Assembly (NCBI GenBank): GCA_021817065.1
Contig: JAKAWH010000010.1
Span: 1-43,691 of the forward strand
DNA length: 43,691 nucleotides
Direction of reading: 5' to 3'
Origin: Actinomycetes bacterium
GTDB lineage: Bacteria > Actinomycetota > Acidimicrobiia > Acidimicrobiales > JAKAVM01
Shown here: piece after piece, positions 13,934-22,912 of the stretch
Position numbering within the stretch: position 1 is the first letter of the stretch
Layout of the letters: each line of letters opens with the position of its first letter
Notes under the pieces: model-generated
Seen by the model: the letters and a program-made list of their open reading frames with translations, nothing else
What the model was told of the DNA's origin: nothing
Databases searched by the model: none
Translations under genes and position numbers: made by a program

Positions 13934-16740
13934 GCATCGCATTACGCTGCGTTGTCGTCGCAGCGGCGCTTTCGGCGGTGCTTTCGGGGGCGTGGCCGGT
14001 CGCAGCGGCGCCCGCCGCGTCCTTGCCGCTCGGACCGGAGGTGCTGCTGCCACACGTGGCGGCTCTTCCTCTTCCCCGGGGAGCGAAAGTGATCGGACCG
14101 GCAGATCCCGCAGGGCTCATCACCGTGGATGTGGTGCTGGCGTTGGGCGACCCGCTCGGTGCAGCTCAGGCGGTTCGTGCGCTGTACGACGCCGGTTCGC
14201 CGTCGTACCACCACTGGATGGCGCCCGGGGATTTTCTCGATAGGTTCGGTCCCTCGCCGTCGACCCGGGCGATGGTCGAATCATGGCTGGCGTCGGGAGG
14301 CCTCGATGCCGTTCGCAACGAGGGCACCGCCGTTCAGGCATCAGGAACGCTCGCGCGCGTCGCGAGCCTCTTGGGCATATCGTTCGAACGGGTGCGAACG
14401 GCTGGGGGAAGGGTCGCCCGGACTTTTCACGATGTGCCGCGTGTACCTGCCGGTATCGCTGGGGAGGTCGTCGCGTTGACCGGCTTGGATTCGGTGCCGT
14501 TTGCCCTTCCTCTCGAACCAGCCACTGCGGCCTACGCCGCCGCCGCCGCTGCTATCACCACTGCTACCGGGGCCACCACCACCACCACCACCATTACTAC
14601 TACTACTACTACTACGTCGTCGACAACCCAACCTCCGGGCACAACCGGGACCTTGTCGGCTCCGTGTTCTCAAGCAACCCAGTTGCAGGGACCGTCCACG
14701 TTCTTGATGACCCAGGTGGGCGCTCACTACGGTATCGACCGTTTGCAGGCAGGAGGGCTCGACGGGCGAGGCGAGACCATCGGGCTCTACGAGATCGGTG
14801 CGCACAATCCCGACGATGTCGCCCAGTACTTTTCCTGCTTCGGGCTGTCCAATTCGCTGAGAACGGTGAAGGTGGACGGCGGCGGGTTCACCGATTCCAC
14901 CGCGATCACCGAAGCCGACCTCGACATCGAGCAGGCCGCCACCCAGGCGCCGGGCGCCTCCCTCATCAGCTACGAAGGTCCGCTCACCCCGAGTGGAATC
15001 GTGGACACTGCCGAGGCGATCGTCACCGACGACCTGGCGATTGCGGTGACCGCGAGCGTGGCGATCTGCGAAGCCGATGCAGCGGGGGCCGGCTTGACCG
15101 CTTCGATCGACCCACTTCTCGAACAGGCTGCCGCACAAGGTCAGTCGGTCTTCGTCGCGGCGGGTGATTACGGCTCGGAAGGGTGCTACCTCGACGGCTC
15201 TACCTCTTTGGCGGCGATGTACCCGGCATCGGATCCCTGGGCGACTGCGGTGGGCGGGTCCTCGCTTTCGGCATGGGTTCCCGAGCAGGTTTGGAACAGC
15301 TGTTCGGGATCTGCTGATTTGAGCCCGTGCCTGTCCCAGTGGGCAGGGATGGTCGCCGGGGGCGGTGGCTATTCGGGGGTGTTCCCGCGGCCGGCGTGGC
15401 AACGGGGACTCTCCCTTCCCCCTGGCCCGGGAGGTGCCGCCTGCGGATCGGATTGCCGGGCAGTGCCCGACATCGCCGCCGACGCCGGCCCGCAGGTCTT
15501 TCGCACCTCGTCGGGTTGGGTGGCGGGAGGAGGAACGTCTGCTGCCGCGCCTCTGATGGCCGCCTTGGTCGCGGATGCGGTCAGCGGGTGCACCGAGCGT
15601 ATCGGCGACTGGGCGCCTGCGCTCTACCAATTGTCCGAACAGGGTATCGGCGGCACGGGGATCACCGACATCACCGCAGGGAACAACGACGCGACCCGTT
15701 CTCACGGGGGGCAGTATCCAGCCGGCCCGGGTTACGACCTGGCGTCTGGGTGGGGCACCCCACTTGCTCCCGGTCTCGCCTGTCCCGAAGTCGATTCGGT
15801 GACACCGGCGGTCGCTCCTGCGGGATCGGCGGTGACCGTTACCGGTCTCGGACTGGAGCGTGCCGCGATCTACGTCGGGGATGTGCGGGCGCGGGTGATC
15901 TCGGCAACGGCCACCTCGGCGACGGTGGCGGTCCCCGCCGGGGCAGGCACCCAGGTCGTGTCCGCGGTAGATCCGATGGGAACGGGTACGGCGACCTCCC
16001 GGTTCACCTACCCGTCGGGAACGATCGGGCCGTCACCGGGTGCCGGCTACTGGATGATCGCCCGGGACGGCAGCGTCTACCCGTTCGGTTCGGTGCCCGA
16101 CCTCGGACCCCTGCCGAGCACCGCCGATGTTACGGCCTTCTGCTCCGATCCGGCCGGGGAAGGCTACTGGGCTACATCGGTGTTCGGCTTCACCGCCGGG
16201 AGGGGCGCGGCGGCACCCTATCCATTGAACGGGAAGCTCGATTCCTTCGTCACCGCGATGGCGGCACTCCCAGCGGCCGCAGGAGCCGCGCCGGGAACAC
16301 CGTCGGGTGGCACGGGCTACTGGATCGCCACTGCAAACGGTCAGGTGGAGACGGCAGGAAACGCTCCGGCGCTCGGGTCACCCCAGGGCGATGGGGTGGC
16401 TCTGGCAGCTCCGATTGTGGGCATGGCGGCGCTACCGGCAGCGGCAGGAACCGGATCGGCAACGGCAGGAACCGGATCGGCAACCCAGGCCGGCGGCACG
16501 GGCTACTGGCTGGTCGCAGCCGATGGAGGCGTGTTCAGCTTCGGTGACGCTTCGTTCTACGGCTCGATGGGCGGGAAGCCTCTGGCCAAGCCGGTGGTAG
16601 GCATCGCGTCCACGAGTGATGGCAAGGGCTACTGGCTGGTCGCAGCCGATGGAGGCGTGTTCAGCTTCGGTGACGCTTCGTTCTACGGCTCGATGGGCTC
16701 CGATCCCCCTGCCGCGCCGATCGTGGGAATTGCAACCTGA
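13930..16740 (+). CDS. Secreted sedolisin (S53 peptidase, kumamolisin-like) with IPT domain and GYW repeats
   Basis: A 936-residue exported acid-type serine-carboxyl peptidase. A signal peptide (residues 1 to about 27, ending PVAAAPA) is followed by a pro-kumamolisin activation domain ([20 protein letters not shown]) and a Thr-rich linker. The catalytic domain begins near residue 255 and has E328 and D332 in [10 protein letters not shown], oxyanion D413 in [10 protein letters not shown] and nucleophile S537 in GGGTSAAAP, so it should be active. An IPT/TIG domain ([17 protein letters not shown]) and four or five GYW-type repeats ending [17 protein letters not shown] complete it. The start GTG 13930 overlaps the mutase stop by 4 bases, an odd pairing of a metabolic and an exported enzyme. 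Confidence 0.92.
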   Translation: MSIALRCVVVAAALSAVLSGAWPVAAAPAASLPLGPEVLLPHVAALPLPRGAKVIGPADPAGLITVDVVLALGDPLGAAQAVRALYDAGSPSYHHWMAPGDFLDRFGPSPSTRAMVESWLASGGLDAVRNEGTAVQASGTLARVASLLGISFERVRTAGGRVARTFHDVPRVPAGIAGEVVALTGLDSVPFALPLEPATAAYAAAAAAITTATGATTTTTTITTTTTTTSSTTQPPGTTGTLSAPCSQATQLQGPSTFLMTQVGAHYGIDRLQAGGLDGRGETIGLYEIGAHNPDDVAQYFSCFGLSNSLRTVKVDGGGFTDSTAITEADLDIEQAATQAPGASLISYEGPLTPSGIVDTAEAIVTDDLAIAVTASVAICEADAAGAGLTASIDPLLEQAAAQGQSVFVAAGDYGSEGCYLDGSTSLAAMYPASDPWATAVGGSSLSAWVPEQVWNSCSGSADLSPCLSQWAGMVAGGGGYSGVFPRPAWQRGLSLPPGPGGAACGSDCRAVPDIAADAGPQVFRTSSGWVAGGGTSAAAPLMAALVADAVSGCTERIGDWAPALYQLSEQGIGGTGITDITAGNNDATRSHGGQYPAGPGYDLASGWGTPLAPGLACPEVDSVTPAVAPAGSAVTVTGLGLERAAIYVGDVRARVISATATSATVAVPAGAGTQVVSAVDPMGTGTATSRFTYPSGTIGPSPGAGYWMIARDGSVYPFGSVPDLGPLPSTADVTAFCSDPAGEGYWATSVFGFTAGRGAAAPYPLNGKLDSFVTAMAALPAAAGAAPGTPSGGTGYWIATANGQVETAGNAPALGSPQGDGVALAAPIVGMAALPAAAGTGSATAGTGSATQAGGTGYWLVAADGGVFSFGDASFYGSMGGKPLAKPVVGIASTSDGKGYWLVAADGGVFSFGDASFYGSMGSDPPAAPIVGIAT
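14575..14616 (+). repeat. Trinucleotide microsatellite encoding poly-threonine
   Basis: ACC repeated six times, ATT, then ACT repeated six times, then ACG. It encodes a Thr-rich linker between the pro-domain and catalytic domain of the sedolisin. Homogeneous codons within each half suggest slippage. Confidence 0.9.
16443..16484 (+). repeat. 21-bp direct repeat, two copies, in the sedolisin gene
   Basis: Two perfect adjacent copies (16443-16463 and 16464-16484) encode AGTGSAT twice, between two GYW units. The period keeps the reading frame. Confidence 0.9.
16501..16698 (+). repeat. Identical 72-bp segments of two GYW units, spacing 126 bp
   Basis: Bases 16501-16572 and 16627-16698 are identical and encode the [20 protein letters not shown] core of consecutive 42-residue units. 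Identity at the third codon positions points to recent duplication or gene conversion. Confidence 0.9.
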
Positions 16741-16825
16741 GGGCGGCATGCCGGCGACTGGGCTACCAGTGCGCCAGTCACCTGAGGGCGGCATGCCGGC
16801 GGCTGGGCTACCAGCGCGCCAACGA
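16736..16825 (+). repeat. 45-bp tandem repeat x2 at the sedolisin stop codon
   Basis: Copy one (16736-16780) begins CCTGAGGGCGGCATGCCGGC and contains the sedolisin stop TGA; copy two (16781-16825) differs at only a few bases. The array lies wholly at the end of the gene and in the convergent intergenic space. Confidence 0.9.
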
Positions 16826-16835
16826 ACCAGTCATT

Positions 16836-16886
16836 GGCCTGATCCCCACGGTGGCCTGATCCCCACGGTGGCCTGACCCCCACGGG
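16836..16886 (+). repeat. 17-bp tandem repeat x3 between convergent genes
   Basis: GGCCTGATCCCCACGGT recurs at 16836, 16853 and 16870 (the last copy with one change). It lies between the sedolisin and MFS genes, next to the 45-bp array. No terminator hairpin with a T-run was seen in this 168-bp interval. Confidence 0.85.
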
Positions 16887-16908
16887 TAGGGAGCGGCCAA
16901 ACGACGTC

Positions 16909-18552
16909 CTACCGGGATGTGGCTGGTTCTGGTTCGGGGGAGGAGGCCGGGTCGGGTCGCGAACCGCTTTCGGATCCAGCACCCGGCGAGGCCCCGAAGA
17001 AATGTCGCGCACGGACAAGAGCGAACGCTGCCAGTGCACCGGCGGCAACGATCACCGCACCGATCACGAATATCTCGTTCATCGCCCCGGCAAATGCCAC
17101 TCCGGCCGCATGGATGAAGGGTCCGGTGATCTGCGGGCGTCCCCCTCCGAATGAGTACGCCGCCTGCGTTCCTCCTGCAGCCACTCCTTCGGCCAGGCCT
17201 CGAGGTACCGTGTGCAGGACAGCGGTCAGTCCTGAAGAGATCCTGTCCTGGAAGGCGGCGCCAATGGCGGCGATCCCGGTTGCCAGGCCCGCGATTCTCA
17301 TGGTGTTGGAGATACCGGAGGCCATGCCGGTACGGGCGGGGTGAACCACTCCAAGGCCGATCTTGGCAATGGAGGGGTTGGCCAGCCCGACCCCCAGGCC
17401 GGTCAGAATCAAACCGGCCAAGAGGGCCGTCCATCCGGAGTGGATTGTGAGCATATCCATGGTGGCCAGCCCCACCGCGGTGAGCATCAGGGACGATCCG
17501 AGCACCACCCCGGCCGGGATCTTCTCGGTCAACCGGCGGGTGGCGAGGGGCACGGCGAAGGCGAGGAGGGTTGACGGAAGCATCCGCAAACCGCCGGCGA
17601 ACGGTGAGTAGCCCAGGTCATTCTGGAGGTAGAGAGTGATGTAGGGGTACATGGCGAACATCCCCATTCCGATGGCGAAGGTCGCAATGGACACTCCACA
17701 GAAACCCGCATTGCGGAACAAGGACATATCGAACATGGGTCGAACTTGCCGAGTTTCAACGACGATGAAGGCGACCAGGAGGAGGGCGGAACCGGCGAAG
17801 CAGGCGACGATGAGCGGGTCGGACCAGCCCTTGGCGGTCCCCCGCAGCAGGGCGAAGTTGAGGAGGAAAAGAACCCCCGAGAAGGTGAGCAGACCGCCAG
17901 CGTCCACTCGGCGCGCCTCTGGATCGCCGACATTGGGCAGGAGCCGGATCGCCATGACGACGGTGGCGACGCCGACAGGGACGTTGATGAAAAAGATCCA
18001 TCGCCAGCCGAGCCCGCTGGTGATAGCTCCACCCACCAAGGGGCCGATCGCCACCGCGCCTCCGACGGTCGCCCCCCATATACCGATCGCCTTGGCCCGA
18101 TCCGACCCATGGAACTCCTGGCCGATAAGAGCGAGGGAGGTGGCAAACATCGCAGCCCCCCCCACCCCCTGAAGTGCGCGGGCAAGGTTGAGGAACACCG
18201 GACCGGTGGCGGCTCCGCACATCACCGAGGACACGGTAAATACGGCCACTCCGGCGACGAAGATGCGGGTCCGGCCGAACCGGTCGGCCAGCGATCCGCT
18301 AGTGAGGATGAACGCAGACAGGGTCAGCGCGTAGGCGGAGATGACCCACTGCAGGTCAGTGAAGCTAGCGTGAAAAGCCCTCTGGATGGTGGGCAGGGCC
18401 ACCTGGACGATGGTGACGTCCACCAGGAGCATGAACGTGGCGCCACAGATGGCGACCATTCCCAGCCAGCGCTGGCGTGGCGTGCGGGCGGCGGCCGTTC
18501 GCCGAGCCCGTTCGGCGACCGGGTGGTGGCTGAGCTTGCGGACCCGGTTCAC
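16909..18552 (-). CDS. MFS transporter, DHA2 (14-TM, EmrB/QacA-like) drug/proton antiporter family
   Basis: A 547-residue inner-membrane exporter, expected to expel drugs or metabolites using the proton gradient. Motif A-like SGSLADRFGRTRIFV, the first helix MVAICGATFMLLVDVTIVQVALPTIQ and the motif C-like AIGPLVGGAITSGLGWRWIFFINVPVG are typical of DHA2 proteins; hydrophobic segments fit 14 helices. The frame is open upstream to 18660, but that start would overlap the carboxylase gene by 62 bp, so GTG 18552 is preferred. The C-terminus is hydrophilic, Ser/Pro rich. It follows the carboxylase gene closely on the same strand and is probably cotranscribed. Substrate unknown. Confidence 0.88.
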   Translation of the reverse strand: MNRVRKLSHHPVAERARRTAAARTPRQRWLGMVAICGATFMLLVDVTIVQVALPTIQRAFHASFTDLQWVISAYALTLSAFILTSGSLADRFGRTRIFVAGVAVFTVSSVMCGAATGPVFLNLARALQGVGGAAMFATSLALIGQEFHGSDRAKAIGIWGATVGGAVAIGPLVGGAITSGLGWRWIFFINVPVGVATVVMAIRLLPNVGDPEARRVDAGGLLTFSGVLFLLNFALLRGTAKGWSDPLIVACFAGSALLLVAFIVVETRQVRPMFDMSLFRNAGFCGVSIATFAIGMGMFAMYPYITLYLQNDLGYSPFAGGLRMLPSTLLAFAVPLATRRLTEKIPAGVVLGSSLMLTAVGLATMDMLTIHSGWTALLAGLILTGLGVGLANPSIAKIGLGVVHPARTGMASGISNTMRIAGLATGIAAIGAAFQDRISSGLTAVLHTVPRGLAEGVAAGGTQAAYSFGGGRPQITGPFIHAAGVAFAGAMNEIFVIGAVIVAAGALAAFALVRARHFFGASPGAGSESGSRPDPASSPEPEPATSR

Positions 18553-18598
18553 GCGGTGGCAGGTCGGAAGGCGGCAGAGCGCCGAGGCGGCAGGATCC

Positions 18599-20374
18599 TC
18601 ATTCGATAGTGAGAATAACGTCTCCCGGTCCCACCGAGTCGCCGGGGCCCGCCTTGACATCCCCGATCGTGCCCGCCACCGGTGCGGCGATGGTGTTCTC
18701 CATCTTCATCGCCTCCAGGACGCAGACGCCCTGACCCTCCTCAACCTGGTCGCCGACGGCCACCAGCAACTTGATGATGGTTCCCTGCATGGGGACGCTC
18801 ACCGTCCCGTCGGTTGAACCGGCATGCTGGGCACCGCCCGAGTGAGGCCGGGAAGGCTTCTTCATGGTGCCGGGACGGGGTGCCATGGTTTCCAGGTCGG
18901 GGACCCACAGCTTCACCCGATAGAGTCGCCCGTCCACCTCCGCCTGCACCTCCCTCAGGGCAAGAGGCTCCGCGGAGGTCGCGTCGGGGTCGGCAACGGG
19001 GGGAGTGGCCACGACCGGTGGGTCCAAGAGGCTCGAATCCAGCCTCTCCTCCACCCACTTGGTAGAATGTCGCGCAGCAATAAAATCGTCCGATGAGAGA
19101 ATGGCAACGTGGGCGGGGATGGTGGTGGCCACTCCCTCGATCCGGGTTTCCGCCAGTGCCCGGAGGGCCCGCCGGCGGGCCTGTTCACGATCCTCGCCCC
19201 AGACCACCAGCTTGGCGATCAGGTTGTCGTAGAACTGGCTTACCGTGTCGCGGGCTTCGTAACCGGCGTCGGTGCGCACCCCGAACCCGTCGGCACGGCG
19301 GAACCGGGTGATCACACCCGGAGAGGGGAGGAATTTGCCCCCGGTCGGGTCCTCGGCATTTAGGCGGCACTCGATGGCCCATCCCCGGCGGACGATGTCC
19401 TCCTGCTCGAAACCGAGCGGCTCACCGGCCGCCACCCTTAGCTGGAGGGCAACCAGATCGCGACCGCAGATAAGTTCAGTGACCGGGTGCTCGACCTGGA
19501 GCCGGGTGTTCATCTCCAGGAAATAGAACTCACCGTCCTGGTAGAGGAACTCGACGGTCCCGGCATTTACGTACCCGCACGCCTTGGTGACTGCCACCGC
19601 GGCCTGTCCCATTGCCTGGCGAACCTCGTCGGGGAAGTCAGGGGCCGGACTCTCCTCGATCAGCTTCTGATGGCGGCGCTGGCAGGAGCAGTCTCGCTCT
19701 CCCAACCACACCGCGTTGCCGTGGGCGTCGGCGAACACCTGCATCTCGATGTGCCGAGGCCAGCCCAGGTAACGCTCCAAGTAGATCTCGGGGCGACCGA
19801 AATAAGCCTGTGCCTCCCGCTGTGCCGATTCCATGGCGGCGGCAGCGTCGTCGGCGGAGTGGACCACCTTCATCCCCCGGCCTCCGCCCCCATATGCCGC
19901 CTTGATCGCCACCGGCCATCCGTGCTCAGTGGCGAAGTCAACGATCTCCGACACGTCGGTCAGCGGTTCGGAGCGCCCTGGCACCCCCGGTACACCTGCT
20001 GCCTCGGCTGCCAGGCGGGAGCTGATCTTGTCTCCCATTACTTCGACCGCCTCGGGCGGGGGACCGACAAAAGTCGCCCCGGCGTCCGCGACCGCCCGCG
20101 CGAAATCGGCGTTCTCGGCAAAAAAGCCGTACCCGGGGTGGACCGCGTCGGCGCCGCTCCGGCGGATTGCATCCAGGATGGCTTCGGTGTTCAGGTAGCT
20201 CTCTGCAGCCGTCTGGCCACCCAGTGCGTAGGCCTCGTCGGCCATACGGACGTGAAGTGCCTCCCGGTCCAGGTCGGAGTACACCGCCACAGTAGAAATT
20301 CCCATCTCCTGGCACGTTCGGATGACGCGAGCGGCTATCTCCCCCCGGTTCGCAATGAGGACTTTCGAGAACAC
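18599..20374 (-). CDS. Acetyl-/propionyl-CoA carboxylase alpha chain (biotin carboxylase + biotin carboxyl carrier)
   Basis: Carboxylates its biotin with bicarbonate and ATP, and hands the carboxyl group to a separate carboxyltransferase beta chain. The 591 residues contain FSKVLIANRGEIAARVIRTC at the start, HPGYGFFAEN, the glycine-rich ATP loop AAYGGGGRGMKVV, EMNTRLQVEHPVTE, and RxDAGYE-type C-terminal biotin carboxylase text. A linker of about 100 residues leads to the carrier domain with the biotinylation motif EAMKMENTIAAPVAG (lysine is the attachment site). Start GTG 20374 is at the family start; the frame continues upstream without protein-like content. Biotin ligase is encoded divergently 152 bp away. 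Acetyl and propionyl specificity cannot be separated here. Confidence 0.92.
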   Translation of the reverse strand: MFSKVLIANRGEIAARVIRTCQEMGISTVAVYSDLDREALHVRMADEAYALGGQTAAESYLNTEAILDAIRRSGADAVHPGYGFFAENADFARAVADAGATFVGPPPEAVEVMGDKISSRLAAEAAGVPGVPGRSEPLTDVSEIVDFATEHGWPVAIKAAYGGGGRGMKVVHSADDAAAAMESAQREAQAYFGRPEIYLERYLGWPRHIEMQVFADAHGNAVWLGERDCSCQRRHQKLIEESPAPDFPDEVRQAMGQAAVAVTKACGYVNAGTVEFLYQDGEFYFLEMNTRLQVEHPVTELICGRDLVALQLRVAAGEPLGFEQEDIVRRGWAIECRLNAEDPTGGKFLPSPGVITRFRRADGFGVRTDAGYEARDTVSQFYDNLIAKLVVWGEDREQARRRALRALAETRIEGVATTIPAHVAILSSDDFIAARHSTKWVEERLDSSLLDPPVVATPPVADPDATSAEPLALREVQAEVDGRLYRVKLWVPDLETMAPRPGTMKKPSRPHSGGAQHAGSTDGTVSVPMQGTIIKLLVAVGDQVEEGQGVCVLEAMKMENTIAAPVAGTIGDVKAGPGDSVGPGDVILTIE

Positions 20375-20526
20375 GGTGAGCAGCCTAGGCGCTCCGCGCA
20401 TGCCGTCGCAGCCCCGGTTCGCCTCGATTTTCGGGAAAAGGGCGGTCGCTGACCGGCCGCAGGTGGAGAAAGCGGGCTCTGCGTCCCGTAGCATGGAGAC
20501 AATGCCGGATGCGAGCAAGGGGGGAC

Positions 20527-21327
20527 ATGGCAGGTTCTGACGCGGGGGCGGACGGGGTAATCCACTGGGATGTGCGGCGCTTCGACGTACTCGACTCCAC
20601 CAATCGCTTCCTCCTCGACGAGGCGCGCACCGGGGCACCGGAGGGGACTGTGGTCGTGGCTGACTTCCAGGATGCCGGGCGGGGGAGGCTGGACCGGAGG
20701 TGGCTGGCGCCGCCGGGTTCGTCTCTCCTGGTCTCCCTCTTGCTGCGTCCGGCTCTGGCCGCCGAAGACCTCCATCTGGTCGTAGCGGCTACCGCGCTGT
20801 CGGCATCGGACGCCTGCGAAGTGGCTGGCGGCTCCCGGCCCGCCATCAAATGGCCGAACGATCTCGTAGCTGGCGACGGCGCCGGATCTCTCGCAGGCCG
20901 GAAGCTCGCGGGGATACTGGCCGAGGCGGACTGGTCGACCTCGCCCCCCGCAGTGGTCGTCGGGATCGGGATCAACGTCAACTGGCCTGAAGACCTTCAG
21001 CCCGACCACGCGCTGGCGGAAGCGACAGCACTCAACCGGATCGGCGGAATCGACCGGGACCGGGACGCGCTCCTCGAAGCGTTTCTCGGGGCGATGTCCG
21101 TGCGGTATCGGGACCTGGCGACCGACGGCGGCCGTCGTCGCCAGATGGGCGAGTACCGCCAGCGATGCAACACCATCGGGCAGCCGGTGTCGGTCGCAAC
21201 CCATGACGAAACGTTCGGCGGCACCGCTCTCGACGTCGACGATGGCGGGCGGTTGCTCGTCGACGTTGGTGCCTGCATTCGGACCGTAGCGGTGGGGGAT
21301 GTCGTTCACCTGCGCCCTGCCGGCTAG
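20527..21327 (+). CDS. birA: Biotin-[acetyl-CoA-carboxylase] ligase
   Basis: Activates biotin with ATP and attaches it to the carrier lysine of biotin carboxylases. The 266 residues hold the class signatures: VLDSTNRFLLDEA, the biotinyl-AMP loop DAGRGRLDRRWLAPPGSSLLVSLLL, KWPNDLV, RKLAGILAE and VGIGINVNWP, followed by a small SH3-like C-terminal domain. There is no N-terminal helix-turn-helix, so it is a class I ligase that is not a repressor. ATG 20527 is preferred over ATG 20509 because AAGGGGGG precedes it at normal spacing. Its divergent neighbour is its likely substrate, the acyl-CoA carboxylase alpha chain. Confidence 0.93.
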   Translation: MAGSDAGADGVIHWDVRRFDVLDSTNRFLLDEARTGAPEGTVVVADFQDAGRGRLDRRWLAPPGSSLLVSLLLRPALAAEDLHLVVAATALSASDACEVAGGSRPAIKWPNDLVAGDGAGSLAGRKLAGILAEADWSTSPPAVVVGIGINVNWPEDLQPDHALAEATALNRIGGIDRDRDALLEAFLGAMSVRYRDLATDGGRRRQMGEYRQRCNTIGQPVSVATHDETFGGTALDVDDGGRLLVDVGACIRTVAVGDVVHLRPAG

Positions 21328-21337
21328 GAGCCGGTAG

Positions 21338-22903
21338 GTGGACGAGATCTCGCTCCTGCCGGAGCACTGGGAGGAAGTCCCGGACCCGCCGGCTTTCGAG
21401 GCGGCGCCTGCCCCTCCGCCGCCCGCGGCGCCATCCGCGCCGCCTTCCCCTGCGCCCCCCGAAGTTGGCGGGTGGCTGCCGCCCACCGTCCAGGCCGCCC
21501 AGGAGATGTCCCAGGAGATGCAGTGGGCAATCAGCGTCGCCGATCCTCTTCCTTTTGGCGCGGTCCCCCCTCCCGTACTTGGCGGCGTGGCAGCCCGGGG
21601 CACTGGCACCATCGTCCTGCCCCGACCGGCCGTTCTCCCCGCCGGAGGTCCCCCGACAGGCGCGCCCTCTCCGGTGCCGGTCCACGGCAGGCACCGGAGG
21701 AAGAAGCCCCATTGGATCACGACCACCTGGCTGCGCAGGACCCTGAAGATCTTCCTAGCTCTGGTCTTGCTCGTCGCGTTACTCCTCGGGGGCGCGGTCG
21801 GATACGTCTACTACCGCTACTCCCAGGTGAAGAAGGTCACCATTCCTGCCATCGTCCCGGTGAACCCTGCGATCGACCCGGGGGAGAACATCATCCTTGT
21901 AGGCTCCGACGTGCTGCCCCCTCCGGGTGGAGCGGGAGCGGGCGGCTCGCCGGTGAACGCCAGCGCGGCCTCCCACGTCAACGTCATCATGGTCTTCCAC
22001 CTGAACCTTGCCAACGGGACCGCGTCGGTGCTGTCGATCCCTCCCCAACTGGACGTGGAAATCTCCGGGGTGACCGAAACCATGGATACGGTGTTCGGGA
22101 GGGGTCCGGCCGCCCTGGTCGGGACGGTCACCCAGGTGTTCGGCATCCCGATCAACCACTACGTCGGGGTCGACGACGCCGGCATCGAGAGCATGGTCAA
22201 CGAGGTGGGTGGGGTAAAGCTGCGTTTCGACTATCCCGTACAGGATCCCTACAGCGGCCTTTCCATCTCTCACAGCGGATGTTCGAGCCTGAACGGCTCG
22301 CAGGCCCTTGCCCTGGTTCGAAGTGTCGACTATCAGTACGAATCCGGCTTCACCTGGATCACCGACACCACCAGCTCCTTCGGGGTGGCCCAGCGGCAAC
22401 GCACCGTCCTGGGGGCACTCGGGTCCAAAGCGGTTGCATCTGGTGTGACCAATCCTCTCACCGGCAACCGGTTCGTCGGCTCCCTGGTGAACGACGTCAC
22501 ATTGGACTCGACCTTCTCGATCACCGATCTCTTTTCCCTGGTCAGCCAGGTCAGCTCGGAGAATCTCGCGCGCTCGCCCACCTATACCTTTGCCACCTAT
22601 CCGGTGGCCGGGCCCGACAAGTCGGTCGACTTGGGCTATGACCCGGCTGCGGCGCGCCGGGTGGTCCTGGCGTTCTTGGGGGCGAGTGTGGGCGCCCAGG
22701 GTCCTTCGCCGCTCGCAAGTACCACCGGCTCATCCCCCGGGTCCGGTGCATCGGACAGTTCCGTAGCACCCCCGGGGTTGGCCACGGGCGGGGCCACCGG
22801 AGCCTCCCCTGGGTTGGCGACCACCGGCACCACGGGCACTACCATTGCCTCCGTGCCCGGTCAGGCAGCTCAGCCGACGTTCTTCGACCCCAAGACTTGC
22901 TGA
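21338..22903 (+). CDS. LytR-CpsA-Psr (LCP) family protein, divergent
   Basis: LCP enzymes attach polysaccharides from lipid carriers to peptidoglycan outside the membrane. This 521-residue protein has a long Pro/Ala-rich cytoplasmic N-terminus (to about 125), a basic stretch HGRHRRKK, one membrane helix near 136-158, and an extracellular LCP domain: NIILVGSDV, VFHLNLANGTASVLSIP, NHYVGVDDAGIESMVNEVGGVKL, LNGSQALALVRSVDYQYE and FGVAQRQRTVLGAL. Several arginines usual in the active site are not seen: the SIPRD motif reads SIPPQ (about 233-237), and the R-S-D-T motif reads SHVNV. The tail is Gly/Ser/Thr rich. GTG 21338 follows AGGAG. Genes for nucleotide sugars follow directly, supporting a wall-polysaccharide role. 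Confidence 0.82.
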   Translation: MDEISLLPEHWEEVPDPPAFEAAPAPPPPAAPSAPPSPAPPEVGGWLPPTVQAAQEMSQEMQWAISVADPLPFGAVPPPVLGGVAARGTGTIVLPRPAVLPAGGPPTGAPSPVPVHGRHRRKKPHWITTTWLRRTLKIFLALVLLVALLLGGAVGYVYYRYSQVKKVTIPAIVPVNPAIDPGENIILVGSDVLPPPGGAGAGGSPVNASAASHVNVIMVFHLNLANGTASVLSIPPQLDVEISGVTETMDTVFGRGPAALVGTVTQVFGIPINHYVGVDDAGIESMVNEVGGVKLRFDYPVQDPYSGLSISHSGCSSLNGSQALALVRSVDYQYESGFTWITDTTSSFGVAQRQRTVLGALGSKAVASGVTNPLTGNRFVGSLVNDVTLDSTFSITDLFSLVSQVSSENLARSPTYTFATYPVAGPDKSVDLGYDPAAARRVVLAFLGASVGAQGPSPLASTTGSSPGSGASDSSVAPPGLATGGATGASPGLATTGTTGTTIASVPGQAAQPTFFDPKTC

Positions 22904-22912
22904 ACGGACGCG

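Noticed and set aside
12341-14053. 570-codon minus-strand frame over the mutase gene
   Set aside because: Entirely antisense to conserved methylmalonyl-CoA mutase; no recognisable motif.
14341-15705. 454-codon minus-strand frame over the sedolisin gene
   Set aside because: Antisense shadow; the plus strand carries all catalytic motifs.
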